Shown in pieces: positions 9,058 through 17,661 of a DNA stretch of 53,876 bases. The notes under the pieces were generated by a model that saw only the letters and a list, made by a program, of their open reading frames with translations, did not search any database and was not told where the DNA came from. The stretch is from JAFNAG01 sp050011535 (lineage in GTDB: Bacteria; Acidobacteriota; UBA6911), in assembly GCA_050011535.1 (NCBI GenBank), contig JBEKIX010000012.1, forward strand, positions 1 through 53,876, in the 5' to 3' direction. The position numbers and the translations under genes are program-made. Position 1 is the first letter of the stretch; each line of letters starts with the position of its first letter.

Positions 9058-10050
9058 TCAGCGAGCGGGATGCAATCCAGCCGGCAATGCAAACTCTACA
9101 TCTTCGCGTATGCTGCCTACAATCTCAACCTCCGGATAACCGACGCCCTTCAGGTAATCGAGCACCCTCTCAACCAGACCTTCAGGAGCGGAGGCGCCGG
9201 CAGTCAGGCCCACGATTCGTATCTGATCGAGCCATTCCTTCCGAATATCGCAAATGTCGTCGATCAGATAAGCGCTTATTCCCTGACCTTGAGCCACTTC
9301 AACGAGGCGTCGAGAATTGGAGCTGTTGCCGGAACCAACCACGAGGATGATCTCCGCCCTCTTCGCCAATTCGAGCACGACCGCCTGCCGGTTCTGAGTT
9401 GCATAGCAAATATCCTCCGAAGCCGGACCGTGAATATTCGGGAATTTTTCCCGCAGCCGATCGATGATTTGGCGGGTGTCATCCAGGCTCAGGGTCGTCT
9501 GGGTCAAATACGCTACTTTTCCCGGATCGGGAACCTCCAACTCGTCGACCTCTTCCGTCGAAATCAATACACGAATCGACTCCCGCGCTTCTCCGAGCGT
9601 GCCTATCACCTCATCATGATCCTGATGGCCGATCATAATGATGGTGTAACCCGCGCGGGCATACTTGATCGCCTCCATATGTACTTTGGTTACCAGTGGG
9701 CAGGTCGCGTCGATAACCTGCAAGTGCCGCTCAATGGCAGCAGTTCTGACTTCAGGTGCGACTCCGTGGGCACTGAAGATGACGCGGTTTCCAGGAGGAA
9801 CCTCCTCCAAGTCATCGACAAATATGGTGCCCTTTTGACGTAATTCATTGACAACATACTTGTTGTGGACAATTTCACGTCTCACATACAAGGGCAGCCC
9901 GTAGGCGTCGAGCGCCAGATTCACAATATCGATGGCGCGAACGACTCCCGCACAAAATCCCCGTGGTGACGCCAGCAAAACCTTTCCCTTAACCCCGTTT
10001 CCCACGTTCATATTGTTTCGAATCATATTCCCAGCAACTATCCATGGCAA
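9058..10050 (-). CDS. ispH: 4-hydroxy-3-methylbut-2-enyl diphosphate reductase IspH
   Basis: IspH is the last enzyme of the MEP pathway, a [4Fe-4S] protein giving IPP and DMAPP. All family motifs are present: GFCAGVVRAI (first cluster cysteine), SAHGV, DATCPLVTKVH (second cysteine), GHQDHDEVIG, the TQTTLS segment, the ICYATQNRQ cysteine and GSGNSSNSRRL. The ATG at 10050 gives 330 residues. Starts at MIRNNMNVG or VKGKVLLASPRGFC would be closer to the normal family beginning, and no strong ribosome site separates them. It heads the hopanoid operon, supplying the C5 units used downstream. Confidence 0.95.
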   Translation of the reverse strand: MPWIVAGNMIRNNMNVGNGVKGKVLLASPRGFCAGVVRAIDIVNLALDAYGLPLYVRREIVHNKYVVNELRQKGTIFVDDLEEVPPGNRVIFSAHGVAPEVRTAAIERHLQVIDATCPLVTKVHMEAIKYARAGYTIIMIGHQDHDEVIGTLGEARESIRVLISTEEVDELEVPDPGKVAYLTQTTLSLDDTRQIIDRLREKFPNIHGPASEDICYATQNRQAVVLELAKRAEIILVVGSGNSSNSRRLVEVAQGQGISAYLIDDICDIRKEWLDQIRIVGLTAGASAPEGLVERVLDYLKGVGYPEVEIVGSIREDVEFALPAGLHPAR

Positions 10051-10641
10051 GCGGCTTTTCCCCCAATTTGTAACTTAGAATTCGAACAAAAACCGGCCGG
10101 ATTGTTTGTAAAGTAAACTGAGGACTATGTTAATCGGCTCTATAATTGGTTGGCGACCAGGACGGTTTTGGGACTGGCAATCCCGCGCTCGCACTGGCAG
10201 AAAAAAATGGGCGCCGGGAGGTCGAGAAAAGCCGTCGCAGACCTTTGAAAAACGAAAAGGTTCGACCCGCACAAGCCGATCTGAAGTTTGCAGGCGGGAT
10301 CGAAGTCTGTGTCACTCGCGGCACTTTGCCCGCGAAAGTCGGACTTCGCGTCTTGATTTTTCCGGGGTCCAATAGGAGCGACACGGCTGCTTGAGCCCGG
10401 GAAAAGCCATTGCCGTTACGGAGCCACAGTGATTTGTACGGGTGCCAAGATCCTCGCGGGGGGTAGCGGTGGTTTGTATGCTCTGATAGTATTGGAGATG
10501 CAGTTTGGTATTCGGGCAGGAAGCTCCAATGCTCACTCTGATATCGAGTGCAAAGAATAGTGTCGTCGCAAGCGGAGCCAATGTCGGTACGAGGTTTGCC
10601 ATCGGGAAACCCAGTGCCTAACGGGAAGGAAGATCTCGATT
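10051..10641. other. 591-bp divergent control region between hopanoid operon and EBO cluster
   Basis: No convincing gene is seen; the overlapping open frames on both strands have no family features. The stretch must carry the promoters of both operons. A TATAAT hexamer at 10142-10147 lacks a good -35 partner. A short imperfect hairpin of CGCGAAAGTC with GACTTCGCG lies near 10331-10351. The length is large for this compact window, so an unseen regulatory RNA or operator is possible. Confidence 0.4.
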
Positions 10642-11589
10642 GTGAAAGCGGAAGCGCTGTCAAGGCCACCAACAGCTGAAGCCGACTCTGCGCAAGCTCG
10701 CCGATGGGGAGCGGATACGCGAAGTTGCATGTTTTCATATTTGGAGATCGTGCGGCCGGCCAACCTGGCGACCGCCGTGGCGGACGTTTTGGCGGGTTAT
10801 GCCGTGGCGGGTGGCGCAAATCCGCGGGCGCTTGCATATTTGGCATTTAGCGGGACGGCTCTGTATGCAGGCGGCGTGGTCCTGAACGACTTTTTCGACC
10901 GGTACATCGACGGTGTCGAACGGCCGAAGCGGCCTATTCCCAGCGGCCGGGTCCCGGCAACTTCCGCCGCCGCCCTGGGTGGTTTCCTGCTGGCTGCGGC
11001 CATCGGGTCCGGATTCTGCGCTTCGGTGGGAAGCGGATTGGTCGCAACGGCGATCGCCGGCTGTGTCTTGTTTTATGATGGTTGGGCTAAGCATGTGCCG
11101 GCAATAGGCCCGATTGCCATGGGCCTGTGCCGAGGTTTTAACCTCCTTCTGGGACTGAGTGCCAATGCGGCAGCTTTTTCCCAGCGATGGTTCATTGCCC
11201 TGCTTCCTATTGTCTATATTGCCGCGGTAACTGCAGTGAGTTCCGGTGAGGTCAAGGGAGGCAGCCGCCGCACGGAGTTGCTCGCCATTGTGCTTTTTGG
11301 CGCGGTTTGTTGTGGATGCATGATGCTGGGCCTGAGCCCTTCGTTTCAGCTGCTCTGGGCCACGCCGCTTATCTTGTTGCTCGGCTACAGAGTCTTGCCG
11401 GCTCTCTGGCGCAGCGTCGAGGCGCCGGTCGCCGCGAACATCCGCGCGGCTGTCAAAGCGGGTGTGCTATCGATCGTCGTCCTCGACTCGGCCATCGCGG
11501 CCGGCTATGCGGGCCCTTGGTACGGCGCCGCCGTCTTGTCCATGCTCGGAATCGGGGCGATTCTTGCCCGCACTTTCGCAGTGACTTGA
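10642..11589 (+). CDS. eboC: EboC: UbiA-like prenyltransferase of the EBO cluster
   Basis: This integral membrane protein of up to 315 residues has the UbiA substrate motifs NDFFDRYIDGVERPKRP (Asp-rich, first motif) and YDGWAKH (degenerate second motif), spread over about eight hydrophobic helices. UbiA enzymes transfer prenyl chains to aromatic or other acceptors. The family-like start is FSYLEIVRPANLATAVADVLAGYA, so the first 30 residues from the GTG are extra. The GTG was kept because GGAAGGA precedes it, while the ATG at 10729 has no clear ribosome site. It opens the cluster, 2 bp upstream of eboD. The acceptor is unknown. Confidence 0.8.
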   Translation: MKAEALSRPPTAEADSAQARRWGADTRSCMFSYLEIVRPANLATAVADVLAGYAVAGGANPRALAYLAFSGTALYAGGVVLNDFFDRYIDGVERPKRPIPSGRVPATSAAALGGFLLAAAIGSGFCASVGSGLVATAIAGCVLFYDGWAKHVPAIGPIAMGLCRGFNLLLGLSANAAAFSQRWFIALLPIVYIAAVTAVSSGEVKGGSRRTELLAIVLFGAVCCGCMMLGLSPSFQLLWATPLILLLGYRVLPALWRSVEAPVAANIRAAVKAGVLSIVVLDSAIAAGYAGPWYGAAVLSMLGIGAILARTFAVT

Positions 11590-11590
11590 T

Positions 11591-12772
11591 ATGCGCAATC
11601 TCAGGCAGAAGCTGTTGGTGCCGTTTCACTATTCGGTTTACTTCACGCGCGATCTGTTTGCGCCCGCAAACCCGTTACTGCGCAAAGTCGTCAGAGACGG
11701 ACAGAGGGGTCCGGCGCATCTTCTGTTTGTGGTCGACCGCGGGGCATGCACGGGGAGGGAAGACCTGCCCGGCCGGATCGAGCGCTACTGCGCTTTCCAT
11801 TCCGAGGCGCTGAACCTGACCCGTCCTCCCATGGTCGTTCCCGGCGGCGAGAGGGTCAAGAACACCACGAGTTATGTGTACAAGATCCAGAAGGCCATAC
11901 ACGACAACGGGTTGTGCAGGCACTCATTTGTCGTGGCCGTCGGCGGCGGCGGCGTGCTTGACATGGCTGGTTTCGCGGCTGCGACGGCACATCGCGGCGT
12001 GCGATTGGTGCGCGTGCCGACGACCGTGCTTGCGCAGAACGATTCGGGGGTGGGAGTCAAAAACAGCATTAACGCATTCGGCAAGAAAAACTTTCTGGGA
12101 ACGTTCGTCCCGCCTTATTCGGTCCTGAACGACTTGACCTTTCTTGAATCGCTTTCCGATCGCGACTGGCGCGCGGGGATCGCCGAAGCAGTCAAGGTGG
12201 CCTTACTGCGCTCGCCCGAGTTTTTCGAGTTTTTGGAGCGCCGGGCCGCGGCCATCGTCGCACGAGACATGAAGGCGATGGAGTATGTGATCCGGCGTTG
12301 CGCGCAGTTCCATCTGGAACATATCGCACACAGCGCGGATCCTTTTGAAATAGGTTCCTCCAGGCCACTCGACTTCGGACACTGGGCCGCCCACAAGCTA
12401 GAACAACTCACCCGATTCCGGCTGCGTCACGGAGAGGCAGTGGCCATCGGCCTTGCCCTTGATTCCACGTACTCGCGGCGGATCGGTCTGTTGCCGGAAG
12501 CCGATTGGCGCCGCATTCTCCAGCTCCTGTGCCGACTCGGCTTCAAGCTAAACATACCGAAACGAATTCAGAAGCTCAGGGGACGGAATGACCCATCTTC
12601 CCTGGAACACGGCCTGGCGGAGTTCCGGGAGCATCTGGGCGGTGAACTGACAATTATGCTGCTACAATGTATTGGAACAGGTGTTGAGGTGCATCAGATC
12701 GACGACCGGATACTGGCCGAGAGCATTTCTCTTCTGGATCAGACCTGTCGAAAAATACCGGGTACCACCTGA
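11591..12772 (+). CDS. eboD: EboD: 3-dehydroquinate synthase-like protein of the EBO cluster
   Basis: This 393-residue member of the dehydroquinate synthase/sugar-phosphate cyclase superfamily shows the NAD-binding VVAVGGGGVLDMAGFAAA, the RVPTTVLAQNDSGVGVK segment with family Asp/Lys, EAVKVALL, and the metal ligands RPLDFGHWAAHKLE and RLRHGEAVAIGLALD. The core active-site signature is retained, so a cyclase-type reaction is plausible. The divergent N-terminus (HYSVYFTRDLFAPAN) and the gene neighbourhood mark it as EboD and not the aroB of aromatic synthesis. It directly follows eboC. Confidence 0.8.
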   Translation: MRNLRQKLLVPFHYSVYFTRDLFAPANPLLRKVVRDGQRGPAHLLFVVDRGACTGREDLPGRIERYCAFHSEALNLTRPPMVVPGGERVKNTTSYVYKIQKAIHDNGLCRHSFVVAVGGGGVLDMAGFAAATAHRGVRLVRVPTTVLAQNDSGVGVKNSINAFGKKNFLGTFVPPYSVLNDLTFLESLSDRDWRAGIAEAVKVALLRSPEFFEFLERRAAAIVARDMKAMEYVIRRCAQFHLEHIAHSADPFEIGSSRPLDFGHWAAHKLEQLTRFRLRHGEAVAIGLALDSTYSRRIGLLPEADWRRILQLLCRLGFKLNIPKRIQKLRGRNDPSSLEHGLAEFREHLGGELTIMLLQCIGTGVEVHQIDDRILAESISLLDQTCRKIPGTT

Positions 12773-12789
12773 ATACCAAGGAGGACGTC

Positions 12790-13104
12790 ATGCCGAGGAA
12801 ACCGGGCCGGTGCCCGCTGACGACGCAACGTATCGTGGATGAGTACTTCATCGAAAACCGTCATAAGCTGCTGGACATCGCAGCTTTTCTGGACCGTCTC
12901 GACCGCTCTCAGGACGGTGAGGATCCGACTCACGATTTCCGGATGAAGGCGTTTGCGCAGGCGCTTCAAGTGTTGATGACTCCGGGACCGGATCGTCTGA
13001 AGCGCATCCACATGGTATTCAGCGATCCATCGACTGAGCCGCGTGAGAAAACAGACCGAAAAGCGGCGTGGGGTGCATACAATCCTTCCCTGGAGGTGCT
13101 CTGA
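12790..13104 (+). CDS. Small soluble protein at the eboA position
   Basis: This 104-residue protein sits between eboD and eboB, 17 bp after the former and overlapping the latter (TGATG at 13102-13106). A strong GGAGGA precedes the ATG. It is predicted mainly helical, charged and cytosolic, with no signal or membrane segment. Landmarks are DEYFIENRHKLLDIAAF, LDRLDRS near residue 35 and a C-terminal region with IHMVFSDPSTEP and DRKAAWGAYNP. I do not recognise a family. EboA proteins are usually about twice as long, and this shows no clear EboA features, so it may replace EboA or be a cluster-specific accessory subunit. Confidence 0.7.
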   Translation: MPRKPGRCPLTTQRIVDEYFIENRHKLLDIAAFLDRLDRSQDGEDPTHDFRMKAFAQALQVLMTPGPDRLKRIHMVFSDPSTEPREKTDRKAAWGAYNPSLEVL

Positions 13105-13937
13105 TGCGTTACATCGAGCCGCATGCCCACATGGTCTCCCGCACCACGGACGATTACCGCCAGATGGCCCTGTCCGGATGTGTCGCGGTCAGCGAACCCG
13201 CCTTCTGGGCCGGGTTCGATCGTCTCTCGCCGGATGGATTCGACGCCTATTTTCGCCAGCTCACTGATTTCGAGCCCAAGCGGGCAGCGCAATACGGGAT
13301 CCAGCACTATACCTGGCTCTGCCTTAATCCCAAGGAGGGCGAGGATCGGGCTCTGGGGCAGAAAGTGCTGGCGTGCATCGAAAAGTACCTCGATCGGCCG
13401 AACGTGGTTGGAATCGGTGAGATCGGCGTCAACCGGGTGACGCAGAATGAGCTGGCAACCTTCCGCGATCACGTGAGCTTCGCACTCGAGCGTAAGCAGC
13501 TGATCCTGATCCACACTCCCCACCTGGAGGATAAGTACAAAGGGACAAGAGTGTTGGTGGACGCTCTGCTCAAGTTTCAGGGGCTTGATCCAGGACGCGT
13601 GATGATGGACCACTCCGAGGAGCACACCATCGACATGATCCTGCAGAACGGATTTCGCACGGGCCTGACGCTCTATCCTGAAACGAAGGTCTCCATTCCG
13701 CGCGCCGCCGACATTATAGAAATGTACGGCCCCGAACGCATCTATGTGAATTCGGCCTGCGATTGGGGACACAGCAATCCCCTCGCCGTGCCTCAGTTCA
13801 TCATGGAAATGCGGCGGCGTGGACACTCGGAATCCTTGATTCAGCGAGTGGTCTACGAAAACCCAAGGGAATTCCTCCAGCAGTCGCCCAAGTTCTCACT
13901 GCCGCCTGCCGAAAAACAGACCGCGGCGGTACGCTGA
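13104..13937 (+). CDS. eboB: EboB: TatD-like metal-dependent hydrolase
   Basis: The start is the ATG at 13104, 6 bases after GGAGGTG; it gives 277 residues beginning MRYIEPHAHM. An earlier frame start at 13068 would run into the upstream gene and lacks a ribosome site. The metal-binding residues of the amidohydrolase/TatD fold are visible: EPHAH at the N-terminus, GEIGVN, LIHTPHLE, MMDHSEEHT and a C-terminal ACDWGHSNP. These proteins hydrolyse phosphoester, amide or related bonds using two metals; the EBO substrate is unknown. Translation is coupled to the 104-aa gene. Confidence 0.85.
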   Translation: MRYIEPHAHMVSRTTDDYRQMALSGCVAVSEPAFWAGFDRLSPDGFDAYFRQLTDFEPKRAAQYGIQHYTWLCLNPKEGEDRALGQKVLACIEKYLDRPNVVGIGEIGVNRVTQNELATFRDHVSFALERKQLILIHTPHLEDKYKGTRVLVDALLKFQGLDPGRVMMDHSEEHTIDMILQNGFRTGLTLYPETKVSIPRAADIIEMYGPERIYVNSACDWGHSNPLAVPQFIMEMRRRGHSESLIQRVVYENPREFLQQSPKFSLPPAEKQTAAVR

Positions 13938-13948
13938 CAGAGAAGCGG

Positions 13949-15154
13949 ATGCGGATCAATGACCGCTTGAACCTGACCTATTGCACCAACATTCACACCG
14001 GGGACTCCTGGGACGAGGTCTTTCACAGCTTGAGTGAGCACGCTCTTGCTCTCAAGAACCGCTTGTCTCCGGAGCAGCCCTTTCCCATCGGCTTGCGTCT
14101 GTCAGACCGCGCCAGCCGCGAGCTTCTCGCAGCAAATCGCCTGGCTGAATTCATCGAGTTTCAGAAGGGCGCCGGGCTATTTGTGCAGCTGCTAAACGGC
14201 TATCCCTATGGACCTTTCCACGGAACTCCGGTCAAGGCCGAAGTGTTCTCGCCTGACTGGCGCACGGAGGAGCGTGTCGAGTACACACTCCGCCTGGTGC
14301 AACTGTTGAGGGCGATTCTGCCGAAGGGCCGGGATGGCGGTATCTCTACAGTCCCGCTTTCCTACAAGCCCTGGATCCATGCGGACGATCAGGCATCCCG
14401 GATGAAGATGGTGCGCAACCTCACGCGCGTCGCTGCCGCACTGATTCGTGCAGATTGCGATGGTGGACAGAAGATCCGGCTCGAGCTCGAGCCGGAACCG
14501 GACGGCCTGATCGAGAACAGCGGCGAGGTAATCTCGTTCTTCCATGATTGGCTGCTTCCTCATGGATCTGCGGAACTTGCGGCTGCCATGGGCATCTCGA
14601 CGGAAGACGCCGAACGGAAAATGCGCGAACACATCTGCGTGTGTTTCGATGCCTGCCACTTTGCCGTTGAATTTGAGGATGCCGGAGCCGCCCTGGGTGT
14701 GCTGGCCGCCGCCGGAATCCGGGTCGGGCGCGTACAGCTGAGCTCGGCGCTCGCCGTTTCGCTCCCCTCCGAAGACATCGCAAAACGGTTGCAGCCCTTC
14801 GCGGATTCAGTTTATTTGCACCAGGTGATCGAGCGCAGGCCGGACGGCTCCTTGCGGCGCTTTCGAGATCTGGCAGACGCGCTCGTAACGGCGCCTGACC
14901 CGGAACCGCGGGAATGGCGCATACATTTCCATGTTCCGCTGTATGCTTCCTCCTACGGCACTCTGGGGTCCACACAAGACTATCTGTGTGAGATCCTGCG
15001 GCAGCAGCTGCGCGAACCGTTCACCTCCCATCTGGAGATTGAAACCTACACCTGGGATGTTCTTCCCGCGGAACTGAAGCTCGGTCTCGTCGATTCCATC
15101 GAACGGGAATACCGCTGGGTCCTGGATAAGATATGCGTAAAACAGCCGTCCTGA
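13949..15154 (+). CDS. eboE: EboE: TIM-barrel sugar-phosphate isomerase-like protein
   Basis: The ATG at 13949 gives 401 residues starting MRINDRLNLTYCTNIHTG, the usual EboE opening. The longer frame from 13763 would overlap eboB by 175 bp and was rejected. The fold looks like a xylose-isomerase/AP-endonuclease-2 barrel, with acidic and His candidates for metal binding in RLELEPEPDG, CFDACHFAVEFEDAG and the HFHVPLY region. EboE is required for export or maturation of EBO products in cyanobacteria (scytonemin), although its chemistry is unsolved. Its last 22 bp overlap eboF. Confidence 0.85.
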   Translation: MRINDRLNLTYCTNIHTGDSWDEVFHSLSEHALALKNRLSPEQPFPIGLRLSDRASRELLAANRLAEFIEFQKGAGLFVQLLNGYPYGPFHGTPVKAEVFSPDWRTEERVEYTLRLVQLLRAILPKGRDGGISTVPLSYKPWIHADDQASRMKMVRNLTRVAAALIRADCDGGQKIRLELEPEPDGLIENSGEVISFFHDWLLPHGSAELAAAMGISTEDAERKMREHICVCFDACHFAVEFEDAGAALGVLAAAGIRVGRVQLSSALAVSLPSEDIAKRLQPFADSVYLHQVIERRPDGSLRRFRDLADALVTAPDPEPREWRIHFHVPLYASSYGTLGSTQDYLCEILRQQLREPFTSHLEIETYTWDVLPAELKLGLVDSIEREYRWVLDKICVKQPS

Positions 15155-16518
15155 ATGTTGTAGGCCTGACACAGCAATTAATGGGGAGATCTACGCCGGG
15201 GCTGGTGAACTGGGCCGCGAAAGGCAAAACCGCGGCCATCCATGCCGTGACTCCGGCCGTCACATGCACCGCGCAAGCGACTTATTTCACGGGCACCTGG
15301 CCGGAGACACACGGTATCGTTGCGAACGGCTGGTATTTTCGCGACGAGTGTGAAATCAAGTTCTGGCGGCAATCCAACAGGCTCGTGGAGGCTGAGAAGA
15401 TCTGGGAAATGGCGAGGAAGCTGGACAGCTCCTTCACCTGCGCCAATCTGTTCGGCTGGTACAACATGTATTCCTCGGTAGACTATTTGGTCACGCCCAG
15501 GCCCATGTATCCGGCCGACGGCAGGAAGCTCCCGGACATCTACACCCGCCCCCCGGGGCTCCGGACGGAACTGCAATCGGCGCTCGGGACATTTCCGTTG
15601 TTCCATTTTTGGGGACCCACTGCATCGATACGCTCGAGTCAGTGGATTGCGGATGCGGCCAAGAGAGTCGTCGAAAAGTACGACCCGACACTCACGCTGA
15701 TTTACCTGCCCCATTTGGACTACAACCTGCAGCGCCTCGGGCCTGGGGATCCGGGCATGGCTGCGGATCTCGGGCGGATCGACGCCGTCTGCGGCGACTT
15801 GATTGCTTTTTTCGAATCTCGCGGCGTCCAGGTGATCGTCCTTTCGGAGTACGGCATCACTCCGGTATCCAGACCCGTTCCTATCAACAGGGTGCTGCGG
15901 GAGAAAGGGCTCATTGCCGTGCGTGAAGAGCTGGGGAGGGAACTTATCGACGCGGGCGCCAGCGCGGCGTTTGCAGTTTCAGACCACCAGCTTGCGCATG
16001 TGTACGTGAACGACCCTTCCCGACTCCTTGAAGTGCGTGATCTGCTCGAAAGCCTGCCGGGAATCGAGCGGGTCCTCGATTCCGCGGGCAAGAAGGAGTA
16101 CCGGCTGGACCACCCACGTTCAGGCGAACTCGTTGCGATCGCAGATCGCGATGCGTGGTTCACCTATTACTACTGGCTGGATAACCGCCGGGCTCCGGAC
16201 TTCGCCCGCACGGTCGATATTCACCGCAAACCCGGCTACGATCCGGTCGAACTGTTCATCGATCCGCAACTGCGATTGCCACAGCTCAAGGTCGGCCTGA
16301 CGCTGGCAAAGAAGATCCTCGGGTTTCGGTACTTGATGGAAGTGATCCCGCTCGATGCCACGCTGGTCAAGGGCTCGCACGGCCGCGTGACCGACGCCCC
16401 TGAAGAAGGTCCGTTGTTCATCACACAGCGGATGTCTCTACTACCAGGCACCCAGGTATCCGCAGATTCGGTTTGCGGCCTGATTCTCGACCACCTGCAT
16501 ACGGATACTCCCCAATAA
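15133..16518 (+). CDS. eboF: EboF: alkaline phosphatase-superfamily (nucleotide pyrophosphatase-like) protein
   Basis: This 461-residue member of the alkaline phosphatase/phosphodiesterase superfamily has the nucleophile region AVTPAVTCTAQATYFTGTWP (catalytic Thr), followed by ETHGIVANGW. Metal ligands appear in YLPHLDYNLQRLGP, SEYGIT and the late KGSHGR histidine. No signal peptide is evident. The family cleaves phosphodiesters or phosphomonoesters. It is the last gene of the EBO cluster, overlapping eboE by 22 bp; a 382-bp gap follows. Confidence 0.85.
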   Translation: MRKTAVLNVVGLTQQLMGRSTPGLVNWAAKGKTAAIHAVTPAVTCTAQATYFTGTWPETHGIVANGWYFRDECEIKFWRQSNRLVEAEKIWEMARKLDSSFTCANLFGWYNMYSSVDYLVTPRPMYPADGRKLPDIYTRPPGLRTELQSALGTFPLFHFWGPTASIRSSQWIADAAKRVVEKYDPTLTLIYLPHLDYNLQRLGPGDPGMAADLGRIDAVCGDLIAFFESRGVQVIVLSEYGITPVSRPVPINRVLREKGLIAVREELGRELIDAGASAAFAVSDHQLAHVYVNDPSRLLEVRDLLESLPGIERVLDSAGKKEYRLDHPRSGELVAIADRDAWFTYYYWLDNRRAPDFARTVDIHRKPGYDPVELFIDPQLRLPQLKVGLTLAKKILGFRYLMEVIPLDATLVKGSHGRVTDAPEEGPLFITQRMSLLPGTQVSADSVCGLILDHLHTDTPQ

Positions 16519-16900
16519 ATCCGCTAAGTTGGTCTTGCGATCGCGATATCAGGGAAAACCCTACTTGCCGCCGTACGAGCCGGTGCCCTATAATCTATTT
16601 GCTTCTGCAGAATCTTTGGGTGAGAAAATGATACCCGTGCACCCTAATCACTGCCAAAGCGAACATTCCCTTTTGGCATACCACGATCTTCTTGCTGTTC
16701 ATGTCGAGTTAGCCTCCTCGGGATTGGGACGAAAGCGGAGAATCCCGGAGGCGCCGGGGGCAGAGCCCGGGCAGGACTAAAAGAGCCCTGTTTTTACCCA
16801 CCGATTCCGCTGAGGACTGTGATCGTTTGTTCGTTGCTCTATTGAGGCAACATCTATCGGGACAACAAAGGGCCCGCCCATAAGAAACCTCGAATGAGAA
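16519..16900. other. Intergenic region after the EBO cluster
   Basis: No gene is supported. An open frame at 16529-16780 has composition unlike its neighbours and no family features. A GC-rich run around 16745-16775 (including GCCCGGGC) could fold but lacks a clean stem and T-tract. Nothing else is seen. Confidence 0.4.
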
Positions 16901-17473
16901 ATGGGGTGGTCAATGTCCGAGAACGCGTTTCACATTTCTGGTCCTGGATCTGTCATCGTATTGGTATCTCCGGAGCCGTCTGAACATGATTCCCTGAACG
17001 GCATCCTGCAACGCGGCAAATGCCGTCTGCATTGCCTTCAGTCCTGCCGGGAGGCAGTGTCCTTCTTGAGCGATCATCCTGCAGGAGTTGTGATCACCAA
17101 TGCCAATCTGCCCGACGGCACTTGGAAGGACCTGCTCAACCAGACAATGCAATTGCCCAACGCTCCCAATCTGATTATCGCGTCACGCCTGGCGGACGAA
17201 CATCTCTGGGCGGAGGTGCTCAATATGGGAGGCTATGACCTCCTGCTCATGCCCTACGATGCCGATGAGGCGATCCGGATCATTACCCAGGCTTGGCAGA
17301 ACTGGGAGCGAAGGGGCACAGCGACGGCTCCTACAGCACTGCCGGCGAGAGATACCATGGTTGGTTTATCCGAAAAAAGAATTCTCACGAGAGGTCCGCG
17401 CGCAGCGGCTCCCGGCCGTCCCTCCGCGAGCGGCGCACCGCCCAAGGAAGACGTGCTCCGCACGCCCGATTGA
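16901..17473 (+). CDS. Degenerate response-regulator receiver (pseudo-receiver) protein
   Basis: This 190-residue protein has a CheY-like domain at about residues 15-130, with strands at SVIVLVSPEP, GVVITNANLPDG and NLIIASR and a closing LLMPYDADEAIRII segment, then a disordered Pro/Ala/Arg tail. The usual phospho-acceptor Asp is replaced by Asn in VVITNANLPDG, and the usual Lys-Pro is Met-Pro. Phosphorylation is therefore unlikely, and the domain may act as a binding module. No output domain and no kinase are adjacent. An alternative start is the ATG at 16913. Confidence 0.65.
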   Translation: MGWSMSENAFHISGPGSVIVLVSPEPSEHDSLNGILQRGKCRLHCLQSCREAVSFLSDHPAGVVITNANLPDGTWKDLLNQTMQLPNAPNLIIASRLADEHLWAEVLNMGGYDLLLMPYDADEAIRIITQAWQNWERRGTATAPTALPARDTMVGLSEKRILTRGPRAAAPGRPSASGAPPKEDVLRTPD

Positions 17474-17661
17474 TGAACTTGCAGCAGTGGGGTCGAATGG
17501 ACAAGGTCCTTACTATCAGGCTGGCAGGCGGAGCGGGGAAGCGCACGAATAGTTGAAATAGCCTGCCGAGTCGGTGGTCCCCTGTCCTAGACTGCGTCCC
17601 TTTCAGCTTCCGGTATGAATTTAGCCGTCAAATCCTAACCAAATATCTTCTCGGAATAGAC

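Noticed and set aside
10130..10846. 238-codon open frame on the minus strand over the divergent region and eboC start
   Set aside because: It overlaps the eboC start on the opposite strand and has a Pro/Arg/Ser-rich composition without family motifs, typical of a shadow in GC-rich DNA.
11591..12772. aroB of the shikimate pathway
   Set aside because: The metal motifs fit the superfamily, but the gene sits in an EBO cluster with the EboD-like N-terminus; no other aromatic synthesis genes adjoin it.
16529..16780. 83-codon frame after eboF
   Set aside because: There is no homology or ribosome site, and composition differs from neighbours; treated as non-coding.
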